From Microbacterium yannicii (GTDB taxonomy: Bacteria; Actinomycetota; Actinomycetes; Actinomycetales; Microbacteriaceae): DNA of 64,000 bases. Numbering within the stretch: the first letter of the stretch is position 1; every line of letters starts with the position of its first letter. The stretch covers positions 62,001 to 126,000 of the forward strand of contig NZ_JAMXMB010000031.1 in assembly GCF_024055635.1 (NCBI RefSeq). The letters run 5' to 3'. Both the position numbers and the translations under genes were made by a program. The notes beneath the pieces were generated by a model. The model was given only the letters and a program-made list of their open reading frames with translations. It ran no database searches and was not told where the DNA came from. Below, in pieces: positions 45,240-53,938 of the stretch.

Positions 45240-45857
45240 ATGTCGAGCTTGATGCGATCCATCGCCCGTCCCGACGCCCACCGCACCTATCGCGGGCGGT
45301 TCGTGGCGTTCACCGACGCGCTGCTGCTCGGCGTGCTCGTCCTCCTCGGCTCGCTCCCGGTCGTGACGTGGTTCGTGGCGGTCGCGGCCGGCGCACGTCT
45401 CGCGCGGCTGCGCGAGACCGAGGACGCGACGGTCGGGTGGCGCACCTACTGGAAGGCATGGCGGGATGCCGCGGCATCCGGCTTCGTCGGATCATTCCTC
45501 GTTCCCGTGCTCGTGCTCGGCGTGCTGGCCGCCGACCTCTTCGCAGTACGGGCGGGACTGGATGCGCCCGCGACGGCCGCGGCCGCGATCTCGGCGATCG
45601 TGCTCGCCACCGTCGCACTGCGCACTGCAGCGGAATGGCGCGTCGGCATCGCGTGGTCCGAGGCAGTCCGCGCGGCGGTCTCCCGGGCATCGACCGACCT
45701 CTCCGGAACCGCGCTGCTGGCCACCGCCGTCGTCGGCGTCGCACTGATCGTGACGTGGGTGCCTCCGGTCGCGATCGCCGCCGGCGGACCGCTCTGCGTC
45801 GCGGCCGCCGCGGTGCGGGCGCGCGCCGAGTCCCGCGCCTCCGCCGACATCCCCTGA
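45240..45857 (+). CDS. YesL-like (DUF624) membrane protein
   Basis: A 205-residue protein with four to five helices and the DUF624 start (RGRFVAFTDALLLGVLVLLGSLPVVTW, residues 19-45). In Bacillus subtilis yesL belongs to the rhamnogalacturonan gene cluster, and the family often accompanies CUT1 sugar importers. Its role is unknown; an accessory to the transporter is likely. The ATG at 45240 lies three bases after the permease stop. Confidence 0.8.
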   Translation: MSSLMRSIARPDAHRTYRGRFVAFTDALLLGVLVLLGSLPVVTWFVAVAAGARLARLRETEDATVGWRTYWKAWRDAAASGFVGSFLVPVLVLGVLAADLFAVRAGLDAPATAAAAISAIVLATVALRTAAEWRVGIAWSEAVRAAVSRASTDLSGTALLATAVVGVALIVTWVPPVAIAAGGPLCVAAAAVRARAESRASADIP

Positions 45858-45938
45858 ACCACGGCGTCCCGAACGCCGCCGCCGCCCGGGGCCCGGGCAC
45901 AGACCCCGCCCGCACAGGGCATCGAACGAAAGGCAATC

Positions 45939-47264
45939 ATGAACGGATCATCGAGGATTCGCCGCCGGATCCTGGCCACCGCAGGAGCCGTCGCCGGCAT
46001 CACCCTGCTGGCGACGGGGTGCGGTGTCGGCAGCTCGCCGTCCGCCGGGCCGTCGACCGACCCCGACGCGCCCGTCACCCTCACCTTCCAGTGGTGGGGC
46101 AACGATGACCGCGCCGCCGCCACCCAGAAGGTCGTCGATCTCTACGAGGAGAAGCACCCGAACGTCACGATCGAGACGAGCTTCGCTCCCGACGCGAACT
46201 ACTGGGAGAAGATGGCGACGCAGGTCGCCGGCGGCAACACGCCTGACGTGTTCCAGATGAAGCTGGAGTACTTCAAGGAGTACCAGCAGCGCGGCGTGAT
46301 CGCCGACCTGACGCCGTTCACGAAGGGCGACGACGCGGTGCTGCACACCGACGACACCGCCGAGGCGGCGCTCGCGGCCGGCACCCTGGACGACAAGATC
46401 TACGGCATGCCGACCGGCCGGTCGACGCAGTCCTTCTTCTACGACCCGGCCGCCTGGGCGGCGGCAGGCCTGGACGCCCCCGAGCTCGGCTGGACATGGG
46501 ACGACTTCGCCGACGCCGGTGAGGAGATCAAGGAGTCGTCGGGCGGCGCGAAGTACCTGTCTGCCGACTTCGGCGACCAGGCGCCGTGGTTCCAGGCGTG
46601 GCTGCTGCAGCGGGGCAAGAGCCTCTACACCGACGACGGCGAGGTGAACTTCACGCAGAAGGACCTCGAGGAGTTCTGGAACTTCACCACCGGACTGGTG
46701 GCGGACGGCGTGCTCACGCCGGCCGAGATCACGACGGCGAACGACCGCACCACGGCCAACTCGCCGCTGGTCAAGGGCGTCGCCCTCGGCGAGTTCAACG
46801 ATGTGTCGCTCGCGTCGGCGTACTTCCAGGCGTTCGGCGAGGTGGCGCTGGCACCGTTCCCCGCTGACGAGGACGCCGAGGCCGCGGGCATGTTCGAGGG
46901 CGTGACGCAGCTGCTCACGGTCGCCAAGACGAGCACGCACCAGGAGGAGGCGGCGAAGTTCATCGACTTCTTCCTGAACGACCCGGAGGCCGGCGAGATC
47001 CTGGGCATCACCCGCGGCATGCCCGCCAACTCGGCGATCCTCGATGACCTGTCGTCGGGCTTCACCGGGGGCGACCTGGCCACGTACGAGTTCGAGACCG
47101 ACATGGCCGACGCGGTCGTTCCCGCGCCGCCGGTCGCCCCCGAGGGCGGTTCCGAGAGCCTCACCGAGTTCAAGAGCATGTACGACAAGGTCATCTTCGG
47201 TCAGGTGACGGTGAAGGATGCCGCGGCCCAGATGTTCGCGGCATTCCAGAGCAACATCTCGTGA
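45939..47264 (+). CDS. Extracellular solute-binding lipoprotein of the second sugar importer
   Basis: A 441-residue family 1 binding protein. The lipobox LLATGC places the lipid-anchored Cys near residue 28. The mature protein opens VTLTFQWWGNDDRAAATQKVV, typical of CUT1 binding proteins. GGNTPDVFQM and the aromatic-rich MPTGRSTQSFFYDPAAWAAAG line the expected sugar cleft. A GAAAGG lies upstream of the ATG at 45939. Ligand likely a pectic oligosaccharide, judged from the GH43 and GH28 genes next to it. Confidence 0.93.
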   Translation: MNGSSRIRRRILATAGAVAGITLLATGCGVGSSPSAGPSTDPDAPVTLTFQWWGNDDRAAATQKVVDLYEEKHPNVTIETSFAPDANYWEKMATQVAGGNTPDVFQMKLEYFKEYQQRGVIADLTPFTKGDDAVLHTDDTAEAALAAGTLDDKIYGMPTGRSTQSFFYDPAAWAAAGLDAPELGWTWDDFADAGEEIKESSGGAKYLSADFGDQAPWFQAWLLQRGKSLYTDDGEVNFTQKDLEEFWNFTTGLVADGVLTPAEITTANDRTTANSPLVKGVALGEFNDVSLASAYFQAFGEVALAPFPADEDAEAAGMFEGVTQLLTVAKTSTHQEEAAKFIDFFLNDPEAGEILGITRGMPANSAILDDLSSGFTGGDLATYEFETDMADAVVPAPPVAPEGGSESLTEFKSMYDKVIFGQVTVKDAAAQMFAAFQSNIS

Positions 47265-47270
47265 GACGCC

Positions 47271-47297
47271 GGCCGGGCCGCACTCTGCGGCCCGGCC
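47271..47297 (+). terminator. Intercistronic hairpin after the binding-protein gene
   Basis: A perfect 12-bp stem (GGCCGGGCCGCA / TGCGGCCCGGCC) with a three-base loop, six bases after the binding-protein stop. In ABC operons such hairpins often protect the binding-protein message or partly end transcription, which makes this protein more abundant than the downstream hydrolases. Confidence 0.7.
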
Positions 47298-47339
47298 CGC
47301 GGCATCCCTCCCCCTCTTCTCGTGCCCCAGGAGGCCACC

Positions 47340-48920
47340 ATGGACGTTCGGCGTGCTCCGACGTACCGCAACCCGGTCATCGACGCGGACTACTCCGACC
47401 CTGACGCGGTCCGCGTCGGCGACGAGTACTGGATGATCGCGTCGAGCTTCAACCTCGCACCCGGACTGCCGGTGCTGCGGTCGAGCGACCTCGTGCACTG
47501 GGAGCACGTGGCGAACGCCCTGCCCGAGGTGCCGCCCACCGGGCACTTCTCACTCCCGCGCCACGGCGGAGGAGTGTGGGCGCCGAGCCTGCGCCACCAC
47601 GACGGCCGGTTCGTGATCGTGTATCCCGATCCCGACCACGGCATCTTCGTCATGACCGCCACCGACCCGCGCGGGCCGTGGAGCACACCCCGGGCGCTCA
47701 TCGATGGTCGCGGCCTCATCGACCCGTGCCCGCTGTGGGCGGACGACGGACGCGCCTATCTCGTGCATGGCTGGGCCAAGAGCCGCGCGGGTTTCAAGAA
47801 CCGGCTGACGGTGGTCGAGGTCTCCGCCGACCTGACGCGGGTCGTCGGGCGGCCGCGAGTCGTCATCGACGGCGAGGACCTCGACGGGTTCTCGACCCTC
47901 GAAGGTCCGAAGCTGTACCAGCGCGACGGCTGGTACTGGATCTTCGCGCCCGCCGGCGGCGTCGAGACCGGCTGGCAGACGGTGTTCCGCTCGCGCGACC
48001 CGTACGGGCCGTACGAGCACCGCATCGTGCTCGCGCAGGGCGACACCGAGATCAACGGCCCGCACCAGGGCGCGTGGGTCGACACCCCCGGCGGCGAGCA
48101 CTGGTTCCTCCACTTCCAGGACCGGGGCCCGATCGGCCGTGTCGTCCACCTGCAGCCGATGCGCTGGACGGATGACGGCTGGCCCGAGATGGGGATGCCG
48201 GGACCCGACGGCGTCGGTCAGCCCGTGCTGCGGCATCCCTCGCCCGAAGGTGCTGTCGAGGACGGCCCAGACCGGCGACTGCCCTATGAGGACGACGATT
48301 TCACCGGGTCGCTCGCGCCGTCGTGGACGTGGCAGGCGAACCCGCGCGCGGCGTGGACCGCCGGACCCGCGGACGGCGCGCTGCGACTCGCCGCGGTCGC
48401 CGACGACACCGGCGACCTGCGCCTTCTGGGCCACGTACTGAGCCAGCGGATGCCGGGGCAGGCGGCCGTCATCAGCACGACCATCGAGGCCTCCGCGCTG
48501 ACCGGCGACGCAAGCCGCGCAGGCCTCGTGCTGCTCGGCCGCGACTACGCGTGGGTCGGCGTCGAACGGGCGGGCGGAGTCGTCCGCGCCGTCATGCGCG
48601 CCTCGACCGAGCCGGGCGGCGCCGAGCGCGCACTGACGGCCGGCGTCCCGATCGACGGCACGCTCCACGTGCGCGTGCGTACCGACGGCGCCGAGCAGGC
48701 CTGGCTCGGCTGGTCGACCGACGGGCGCACCTGGATCGAACTCGCCGACGCGGTGGCGTTCACGCCCGGCCGCTGGATCGGCACCCATGTCGGACTGTTC
48801 GCCGCCGCTCCGCTGGGCGACGGATCGGCCGGCGGCGTCGCGACCTTCCGGCCGCTGCGCACCGTCCTCGATGTCGAGATCGACGTCGAGGACACCGCTC
48901 AGGAGGCTCCCGCCGCCTGA
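47340..48920 (+). CDS. GH43 family glycoside hydrolase
   Basis: A 526-residue cytoplasmic GH43 enzyme with a five-bladed propeller (1-315) and a C-terminal beta-sandwich (about 325-515). The three catalytic acids are visible: Asp in NPVIDADYSDPDAV (base), Asp in GLIDPCPLWADDG (pKa modulator) and Glu in STLEGPKLYQ (acid). The family includes arabinofuranosidases, xylosidases and galactosidases; members with this layout (GH43_12-like) often act on pectin side chains. The ATG at 47340 is preferred because AGGAGG precedes it by six bases; an upstream GTG lies at 47322. Confidence 0.93.
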   Translation: MDVRRAPTYRNPVIDADYSDPDAVRVGDEYWMIASSFNLAPGLPVLRSSDLVHWEHVANALPEVPPTGHFSLPRHGGGVWAPSLRHHDGRFVIVYPDPDHGIFVMTATDPRGPWSTPRALIDGRGLIDPCPLWADDGRAYLVHGWAKSRAGFKNRLTVVEVSADLTRVVGRPRVVIDGEDLDGFSTLEGPKLYQRDGWYWIFAPAGGVETGWQTVFRSRDPYGPYEHRIVLAQGDTEINGPHQGAWVDTPGGEHWFLHFQDRGPIGRVVHLQPMRWTDDGWPEMGMPGPDGVGQPVLRHPSPEGAVEDGPDRRLPYEDDDFTGSLAPSWTWQANPRAAWTAGPADGALRLAAVADDTGDLRLLGHVLSQRMPGQAAVISTTIEASALTGDASRAGLVLLGRDYAWVGVERAGGVVRAVMRASTEPGGAERALTAGVPIDGTLHVRVRTDGAEQAWLGWSTDGRTWIELADAVAFTPGRWIGTHVGLFAAAPLGDGSAGGVATFRPLRTVLDVEIDVEDTAQEAPAA

Positions 48921-48957
48921 GCCGGTGTCGCCCCACCCCACGAAGTACGGAGGAATG

Positions 48958-51423
48958 ATGAAGTTCCGCACCATCCGAACCGGCGCGCTGGCGCTGTGCG
49001 CCGTCGCGGCGCTCATGCTCGGCGCCGTCGGCGCAGCCGGGACCGCGTCCGGCGCGACCCTCGCCCAGAAGGACGAGCCCCAGGCGACGAGCCCCGTCAA
49101 CGTCGACCGCGCACCCGACGGTGCCGCCGTGCTCGACCAGTCGATCACCCAGGACGCGACCGCCGACGGCCTCAACGCCACCCTGGTGTGGGGCAAGCCC
49201 GCCGGGTACGAGCAGTTCGTCGACTACGCCGTCTACCGCGCGACGAAGAAGCGACAGGATGCCGCGTACGGCGCCTTCTCGCGCGTCGGGCTCGCGAGCT
49301 CCAACGCCACGCCGGCGCAGGACGCGTTCGACGTGTTCCGCGCCGACCCCAGCAACGCGGCAGCGCAGCCGACCACCACACACAACCTGGTGATCTCGGG
49401 TCTCGAGCGCAGACACGACTATCGCTTCCGCGTGGTCGGCGTGCGCGCTGACGGCACCGAGATCGCTCTCCCTGACGCCTATACGACGGGCACCGTCGCG
49501 ATGCCGGATCAGCGGCCCGAGAAGTTCCAGGTCGCGAACGACGGATATGCCGGCATCCTGCCCGTCGCCTCCGCGGCAGACGGCGGCGCGCTCGTATCGA
49601 CCGCCGCCCTGCAGCGGGCCATCGACGACGCATCGGCGTTCGCCGTGGCGAACCCCGGCCGCTCGGCGGAGGTCGTGATCCCCCGGAACGCCAGGGTCCT
49701 CTCAGCGGCGGTGTTCCTCAAGACCGGCGTCACGCTGCGGGTCGATGGCACGCTGACGGCGTCCCTCGACCTCACCGGGTACGTCCCGGAGGGCACGAAG
49801 TTCACGATGACCAACGCCGAGAAGTTCCTCAACCTCATCAACGTCGAAGGCCAGTCCGGCGCGCGGCTGCAGAAGGTGCGCATCATCGGCACCGGCACCA
49901 TCGACGGTCAGGGGTGGAAGTACCGCACCGACGGCGCGCCCAACGTGGCCTACGGCGACCAGCTGGGGCTGGCGGAGTCCCTGCCCAGCACGTTCCGCAC
50001 GATCGCCGAGAACGGACTGCTCGCCGGAGAGATGTACCGGCAGTGCGTGGCGGCGGGCGGCCCGACCGGCGACTCCAACTGCTACAAGAAGCGCTCGAAC
50101 CTCATCGAGGGCGAGCACATCGACAACATGTACATCGGCGGCGGCCTGCGCCTGCAGAACCCGGCGAACTCGGTGACGGGCTTCAAGTACCTGTCGAACT
50201 ACATCGTCAACGGCATCACCGTGCAGTCGTTCAACGGCAACAACGGCGACTCGATCAACGTCGCCCGCTTCAAGGGGTTCACGGCGCTCAACAACGTCAT
50301 CAACTCGGGCGACGACAACATCGTGCTGAACGCCGGCAACATCAGCGAGTACCAGAAGGACCCGATCGGCGCCGTCGCCGGCTCGGTGTGGATCTTCGAC
50401 AACTACCTCGCCCGCGGCCACGGTGCGATCGCGTTCGGCAGCGGCACCACGTCGTGGATCGACAACGTGCTCGTCGAAGACAACATCGCCGTGGGCACGA
50501 GCGACGGCATCCGCGCCAAGTCGAAGCCCGGCTCGGGCGGCGGCGTGCGCTTCGTGACCGTCCGCGACATGGCCATGAAGGACTTGACCAACCTGGTCGA
50601 CGGTCAGGTCGACCCGCTGACCATCGGCTACCAGATGGACGGCGCGCCGTTCATCTTCACGACGCACTACCCCGGCGAGTACACCAAGACGCGCTGGCCC
50701 TCGTTCCACGACTGGGACATCTCGCGCGTGACCGTCGACGGCAGCCGCACGGGCGGCATCGTGGTCGACGGCATCCACGACGACGCGAAGCTCGCGGCCG
50801 CCGGTATCCCGTTCATCGCCTCGAACCGACTGCACTTCCGCGACGTGCACTTCACGAACACCGGCATCCCGCTGATCGACGAACTGACCGACAGCTCGTT
50901 CGACGACGTGACGTTCGACGGTGTGTCAGGGGCTGCCGTCTGGGCCGACAGCAGCGGCCTGAAGAACGTAACCTCCGACGGCGCGGCGCTCCCCGAGGGC
51001 AACCGCGACTTCGGGGTGACCGAGGGTGCCGACACGGTGCTGACCCCGGGACAGCAGGAGCTGCGTCTGGTGACGGATGCCTCGTTCCGCCGCTTCTACG
51101 TGAACACGCTGCCCGAGGACGTGCTCACCCGCGTCGGCGAGATCACGATCGACGGCGTGGCCATCGACCCGTCGCTGTATCCGGCGTTCGGGCCGAAGTC
51201 GAGCGACCTCGCCCTCGTGGCGGGGACGGATGCCGCGATCTCGATCGCTCCCGTGCACCACACCAACATCGGCACGGCGATCACGCTCCGCGCACCGTTC
51301 CTGCAGAGCCTCACGCCCGGCCGGCACGAGATCGAACTGCGCTTCGCCAACGGCGTCGCTCGCACGACGATGGAGGTTCCGCAGCTCGCGGCCGCGACGA
51401 CGCAGACGGTGCCGCAGGGCTGA
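48958..51423 (+). CDS. Secreted GH28-like polygalacturonase family protein
   Basis: An 821-residue protein with a signal peptide (1-30, ending ASGA), a fibronectin III-like domain (about 60-165), and a right-handed beta-helix (about 185-650). GH28 landmarks are present in modified form: NNGDSINVARFKG, NSGDDNIVLNAG (the S-G-D-D acids), RGHGAIAFGS (the G-H-G histidine) and IRAKSKPGSGG (an R-x-K). It would release galacturonic acid from pectin outside the cell. GGAGG at 48949 favours the second of two ATGs. It is the only secreted enzyme of this locus and so likely makes the imported substrate. Confidence 0.87.
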   Translation: MKFRTIRTGALALCAVAALMLGAVGAAGTASGATLAQKDEPQATSPVNVDRAPDGAAVLDQSITQDATADGLNATLVWGKPAGYEQFVDYAVYRATKKRQDAAYGAFSRVGLASSNATPAQDAFDVFRADPSNAAAQPTTTHNLVISGLERRHDYRFRVVGVRADGTEIALPDAYTTGTVAMPDQRPEKFQVANDGYAGILPVASAADGGALVSTAALQRAIDDASAFAVANPGRSAEVVIPRNARVLSAAVFLKTGVTLRVDGTLTASLDLTGYVPEGTKFTMTNAEKFLNLINVEGQSGARLQKVRIIGTGTIDGQGWKYRTDGAPNVAYGDQLGLAESLPSTFRTIAENGLLAGEMYRQCVAAGGPTGDSNCYKKRSNLIEGEHIDNMYIGGGLRLQNPANSVTGFKYLSNYIVNGITVQSFNGNNGDSINVARFKGFTALNNVINSGDDNIVLNAGNISEYQKDPIGAVAGSVWIFDNYLARGHGAIAFGSGTTSWIDNVLVEDNIAVGTSDGIRAKSKPGSGGGVRFVTVRDMAMKDLTNLVDGQVDPLTIGYQMDGAPFIFTTHYPGEYTKTRWPSFHDWDISRVTVDGSRTGGIVVDGIHDDAKLAAAGIPFIASNRLHFRDVHFTNTGIPLIDELTDSSFDDVTFDGVSGAAVWADSSGLKNVTSDGAALPEGNRDFGVTEGADTVLTPGQQELRLVTDASFRRFYVNTLPEDVLTRVGEITIDGVAIDPSLYPAFGPKSSDLALVAGTDAAISIAPVHHTNIGTAITLRAPFLQSLTPGRHEIELRFANGVARTTMEVPQLAAATTQTVPQG

Positions 51424-51437
51424 CCTCCGACGAATCC

Positions 51438-51511
51438 GGGAGCCCGCCCACGGCGGGCTCCCGCCGGAGAATGGTGCGCACACCGGCCGGCGACAACCGC
51501 CGGCCGGTGTG
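51438..51511 (+). terminator. Two tandem hairpins ending the pectin-type operon
   Basis: Stem 1 is 11 bp (GGGAGCCCGCC / GGCGGGCTCCC at 51438-51462, three-base loop). Stem 2 is 14 bp (CACACCGGCCGGCG / CGCCGGCCGGTGTG at 51479-51511, five-base loop). Both are perfect and closely follow the GH28 stop; neither has a T-run. Confidence 0.8.
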
Positions 51512-51643
51512 TCGCCGCGAACCCTCCGGTCCTGCGTCGCGCGTCCGACCCCCGGCATCCTTCCGCTCCAGTAGTGTGGCCACGCGCCACGCCGAAGTGA
51601 CGCCCGCGGCGGCGACACCCGCCGTTCACTGAAGGACGTCACG

Positions 51644-53119
51644 ATGACCGACATGAGCTCACCCGCCCCTGGATCGGACGAGCCCGCCGCGCCGGCCGAT
51701 CCGGTGCTGTCGACAGCCGCCCTGAACACCGCGGGCCTCGACGACACCCCGGTGCCGCGTCGGCGGGTGTTCGCCTGGGCGCTGTGGGACTGGGCGACGC
51801 AGCCCTTCAACTCGGTCATCCTCACTTTCGTCTTCGTGTCGCTGTACCTCGTGTCGGACTCGTTCCTGCCGGCTGACGTCGCGGCGCAGAACGCCGACGG
51901 CGAGATGGTCTGCTCGCGCGCCGCCGACGCCGCGACGCAGTATTGCGGCGCCCTCTCCGACCTCTCGGAGTGGTACGGGTGGGTGACCTTCGCCGCCGGC
52001 ATCCTGATCCTCCTGCTGGCGCCGGTGCTGGGTCAGCGCGCCGACGCGGCGGGCACCAAGAAGCGCTGGGTGGTCGGTGCGACCGCGGTGCTGGCCCTGC
52101 TGCAGTTCGCGCTCTTCTTCGTCTACGCAGAGCCGCAGTTCTTCTGGCTGGGCGCCATCCTCGTCGCCCTCGGCTCGGTCTCGTCCGAGATCGCGGGCGT
52201 CAACTACAACGCGATGCTCGTGCAGGTCTCGACCCCGAAGACGATCGGCCGCGTGAGCGGCCTGGGATGGGGCCTCGGCTACATCGGCGGCATCCTCGCA
52301 CTGGCCCTCGTCGTCGTGCTCAACACCTTCGACTGGTTCGGACTCGACGTCTCGGACGGTCTGGCATACCGCCTCATCGCCGTCGGCGCCGCGGTATGGA
52401 CGGTGCTGTTCGCGCTCCCCTTCGTCTTCCTGGTGCCCGAGTCGCCGGCGAGCCCCGACCGCCGGCGTGTCGGGTTCTTCGAGAGCTACGTCGTGCTCGT
52501 GCACGACATCGTGGCGCTCTTCCGCGAGCACCGGCCGACCTTCTGGTTCCTCATTGCGAGCGCCGTCTACCGCGACGGGTTGGCCGGCGTGTTCGCCTTC
52601 GGCGGCGTGCTCGCCGCCGTGTCCTTCGGGTTCAGCGCGACCGAGGTCATCGCGTTCGGCATCGCGCTCAACCTCGTGGCGGGCGTATCGACGATCATCG
52701 CCGGCCGCCTCGACGACCGGTTCGGTGCCCGCGCGGTCATCATCACGGCGCTCACCGTCCTCATCGTGAGCGCGCTCTTCGTCTTCTTCTTCCGCGAGGG
52801 CGGCAAGCCGGTGTTCTGGGTCGGCGGGATCATCCTCTCCGCCGCCGTGGGTCCCGCGCAGGCATCGAGCCGATCGCTGCTCGCGCGCGTCACGCCGCTC
52901 GGCATGCAGGGCGAGGTCTTCGGCCTCTACGCCACCACGGGCCGCGTGATGAGCTTCCTGTCTCCCCTGCTCTGGTCGGTGCTCATCGGCGTCTTCGGCG
53001 CCACCCACTACGGCATCCTCGGCATCGTGATCGTGCTGCTGGTGGGACTGCTCCTCCTGCTGCCGGTGAAGCTGAAGCCCTCCGACATCGCTCGCGACCG
53101 CGCCGGCACGTCCGGCTGA
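51644..53119 (+). CDS. MFS transporter of the UMF1 (Atg22-like) family
   Basis: A 491-residue membrane protein with about twelve helices. The UMF1 hallmark WALWDWATQPFNSVILTFVF opens helix 1. A periplasmic loop with two Cys (MVCSRAADAATQYCGAL) follows. The ATG at 51644 is preceded by AAGGA. In yeast Atg22 exports amino acids from the vacuole; bacterial substrates are not known. It follows the terminators, so it has its own promoter. Confidence 0.9.
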   Translation: MTDMSSPAPGSDEPAAPADPVLSTAALNTAGLDDTPVPRRRVFAWALWDWATQPFNSVILTFVFVSLYLVSDSFLPADVAAQNADGEMVCSRAADAATQYCGALSDLSEWYGWVTFAAGILILLLAPVLGQRADAAGTKKRWVVGATAVLALLQFALFFVYAEPQFFWLGAILVALGSVSSEIAGVNYNAMLVQVSTPKTIGRVSGLGWGLGYIGGILALALVVVLNTFDWFGLDVSDGLAYRLIAVGAAVWTVLFALPFVFLVPESPASPDRRRVGFFESYVVLVHDIVALFREHRPTFWFLIASAVYRDGLAGVFAFGGVLAAVSFGFSATEVIAFGIALNLVAGVSTIIAGRLDDRFGARAVIITALTVLIVSALFVFFFREGGKPVFWVGGIILSAAVGPAQASSRSLLARVTPLGMQGEVFGLYATTGRVMSFLSPLLWSVLIGVFGATHYGILGIVIVLLVGLLLLLPVKLKPSDIARDRAGTSG

Positions 53120-53248
53120 GCGGGCGCCGCCCGGGCGCGGCACGCAGGGGTCCCGGCATCCGATACCCTCGCATTCGGTGAGAAATCACCGGTGCGACTG
53201 GGGGGCCGTCGCGCTTTCCCGCGCCGCAGCCGAATCCCGAGAGGCACC

Positions 53249-53818
53249 GTGATCCCGTCGACCCCGCGACGACTCGCTGAGAGCCGGCGCGTCGCGCGCC
53301 ATCGACGGGCGCTGGGGTATTGGGGCGTCCTGCTCGCCATGCTCATCTCGCTGTGGATCGGCACGACCGTCGTCCCGCCGCAGTGGCTGCATGCTCCGGC
53401 ACTGTTCGGCCATCTGGCGTCGGTGATCGTGGGCCTCGGCGCCGCAGTGCTCCTCGAGGTGAGCGGCCTGCTCTGGATGATGCGCCGCGCCGGTCTGGAC
53501 GATCTGCGACGCGTCGAGCGCACCGTGAGCGGGCTCGCGTGGCTCGGCATCGCGGGACTGGTCGCCACCGGCGCCTTCCTGCAGCCCGACCTGGGACAGC
53601 CGCTCACCGCGATCAAGATGATCGCCGTGCTCGTCGCCGCCATGAACGGCGTCGGGATGACACGGCTGACCGACGAATTGTCGCGCCTCCCCACCGGCGT
53701 CCGCTTCGCCGCCCTGCCCGGCCGGTTGCGGGCGTGGTGCGTCTGGAGCGCGGTCGTCTCCCAGTCGGCGTGGTGGACGGCTGTGCTGATCGGGATGCTG
53801 AACAGCGCTTCACGGTGA
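53249..53818 (+). CDS. Small integral membrane protein of unknown function
   Basis: A 189-residue protein with four predicted helices: about LGYWGVLLAMLISLWIGTTV, FGHLASVIVGLGAAVLLEVS, GLAWLGIAGLVATGAFL and VWSAVVSQSAWWTAVLIGML. The layout recalls DUF2269-type or copper-resistance-D-like small membrane proteins, but no defining motif is present. The GTG at 53249 with GAGAGG upstream is preferred; an earlier GTG at 53192 would add 19 basic residues. No functional clue from neighbours. Confidence 0.65.
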   Translation: MIPSTPRRLAESRRVARHRRALGYWGVLLAMLISLWIGTTVVPPQWLHAPALFGHLASVIVGLGAAVLLEVSGLLWMMRRAGLDDLRRVERTVSGLAWLGIAGLVATGAFLQPDLGQPLTAIKMIAVLVAAMNGVGMTRLTDELSRLPTGVRFAALPGRLRAWCVWSAVVSQSAWWTAVLIGMLNSASR

Positions 53819-53938
53819 TCTCCCGGCATCCTCGCCCTCGCCTCGCAACCTCCCGCGGGTTAGGCTCTAGCCTTACCGGACTACCCGGCCGGTGACCCCC
53901 CGCCCGGCCTCACGGCCGCATCGATTTCGAGGATGCCC

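Noticed and set aside
53920..53928. ATCGATTTC upstream of the VWA gene as another LacI operator
   Set aside because: Only one half-site matches and it runs into the ribosome site; likely chance.
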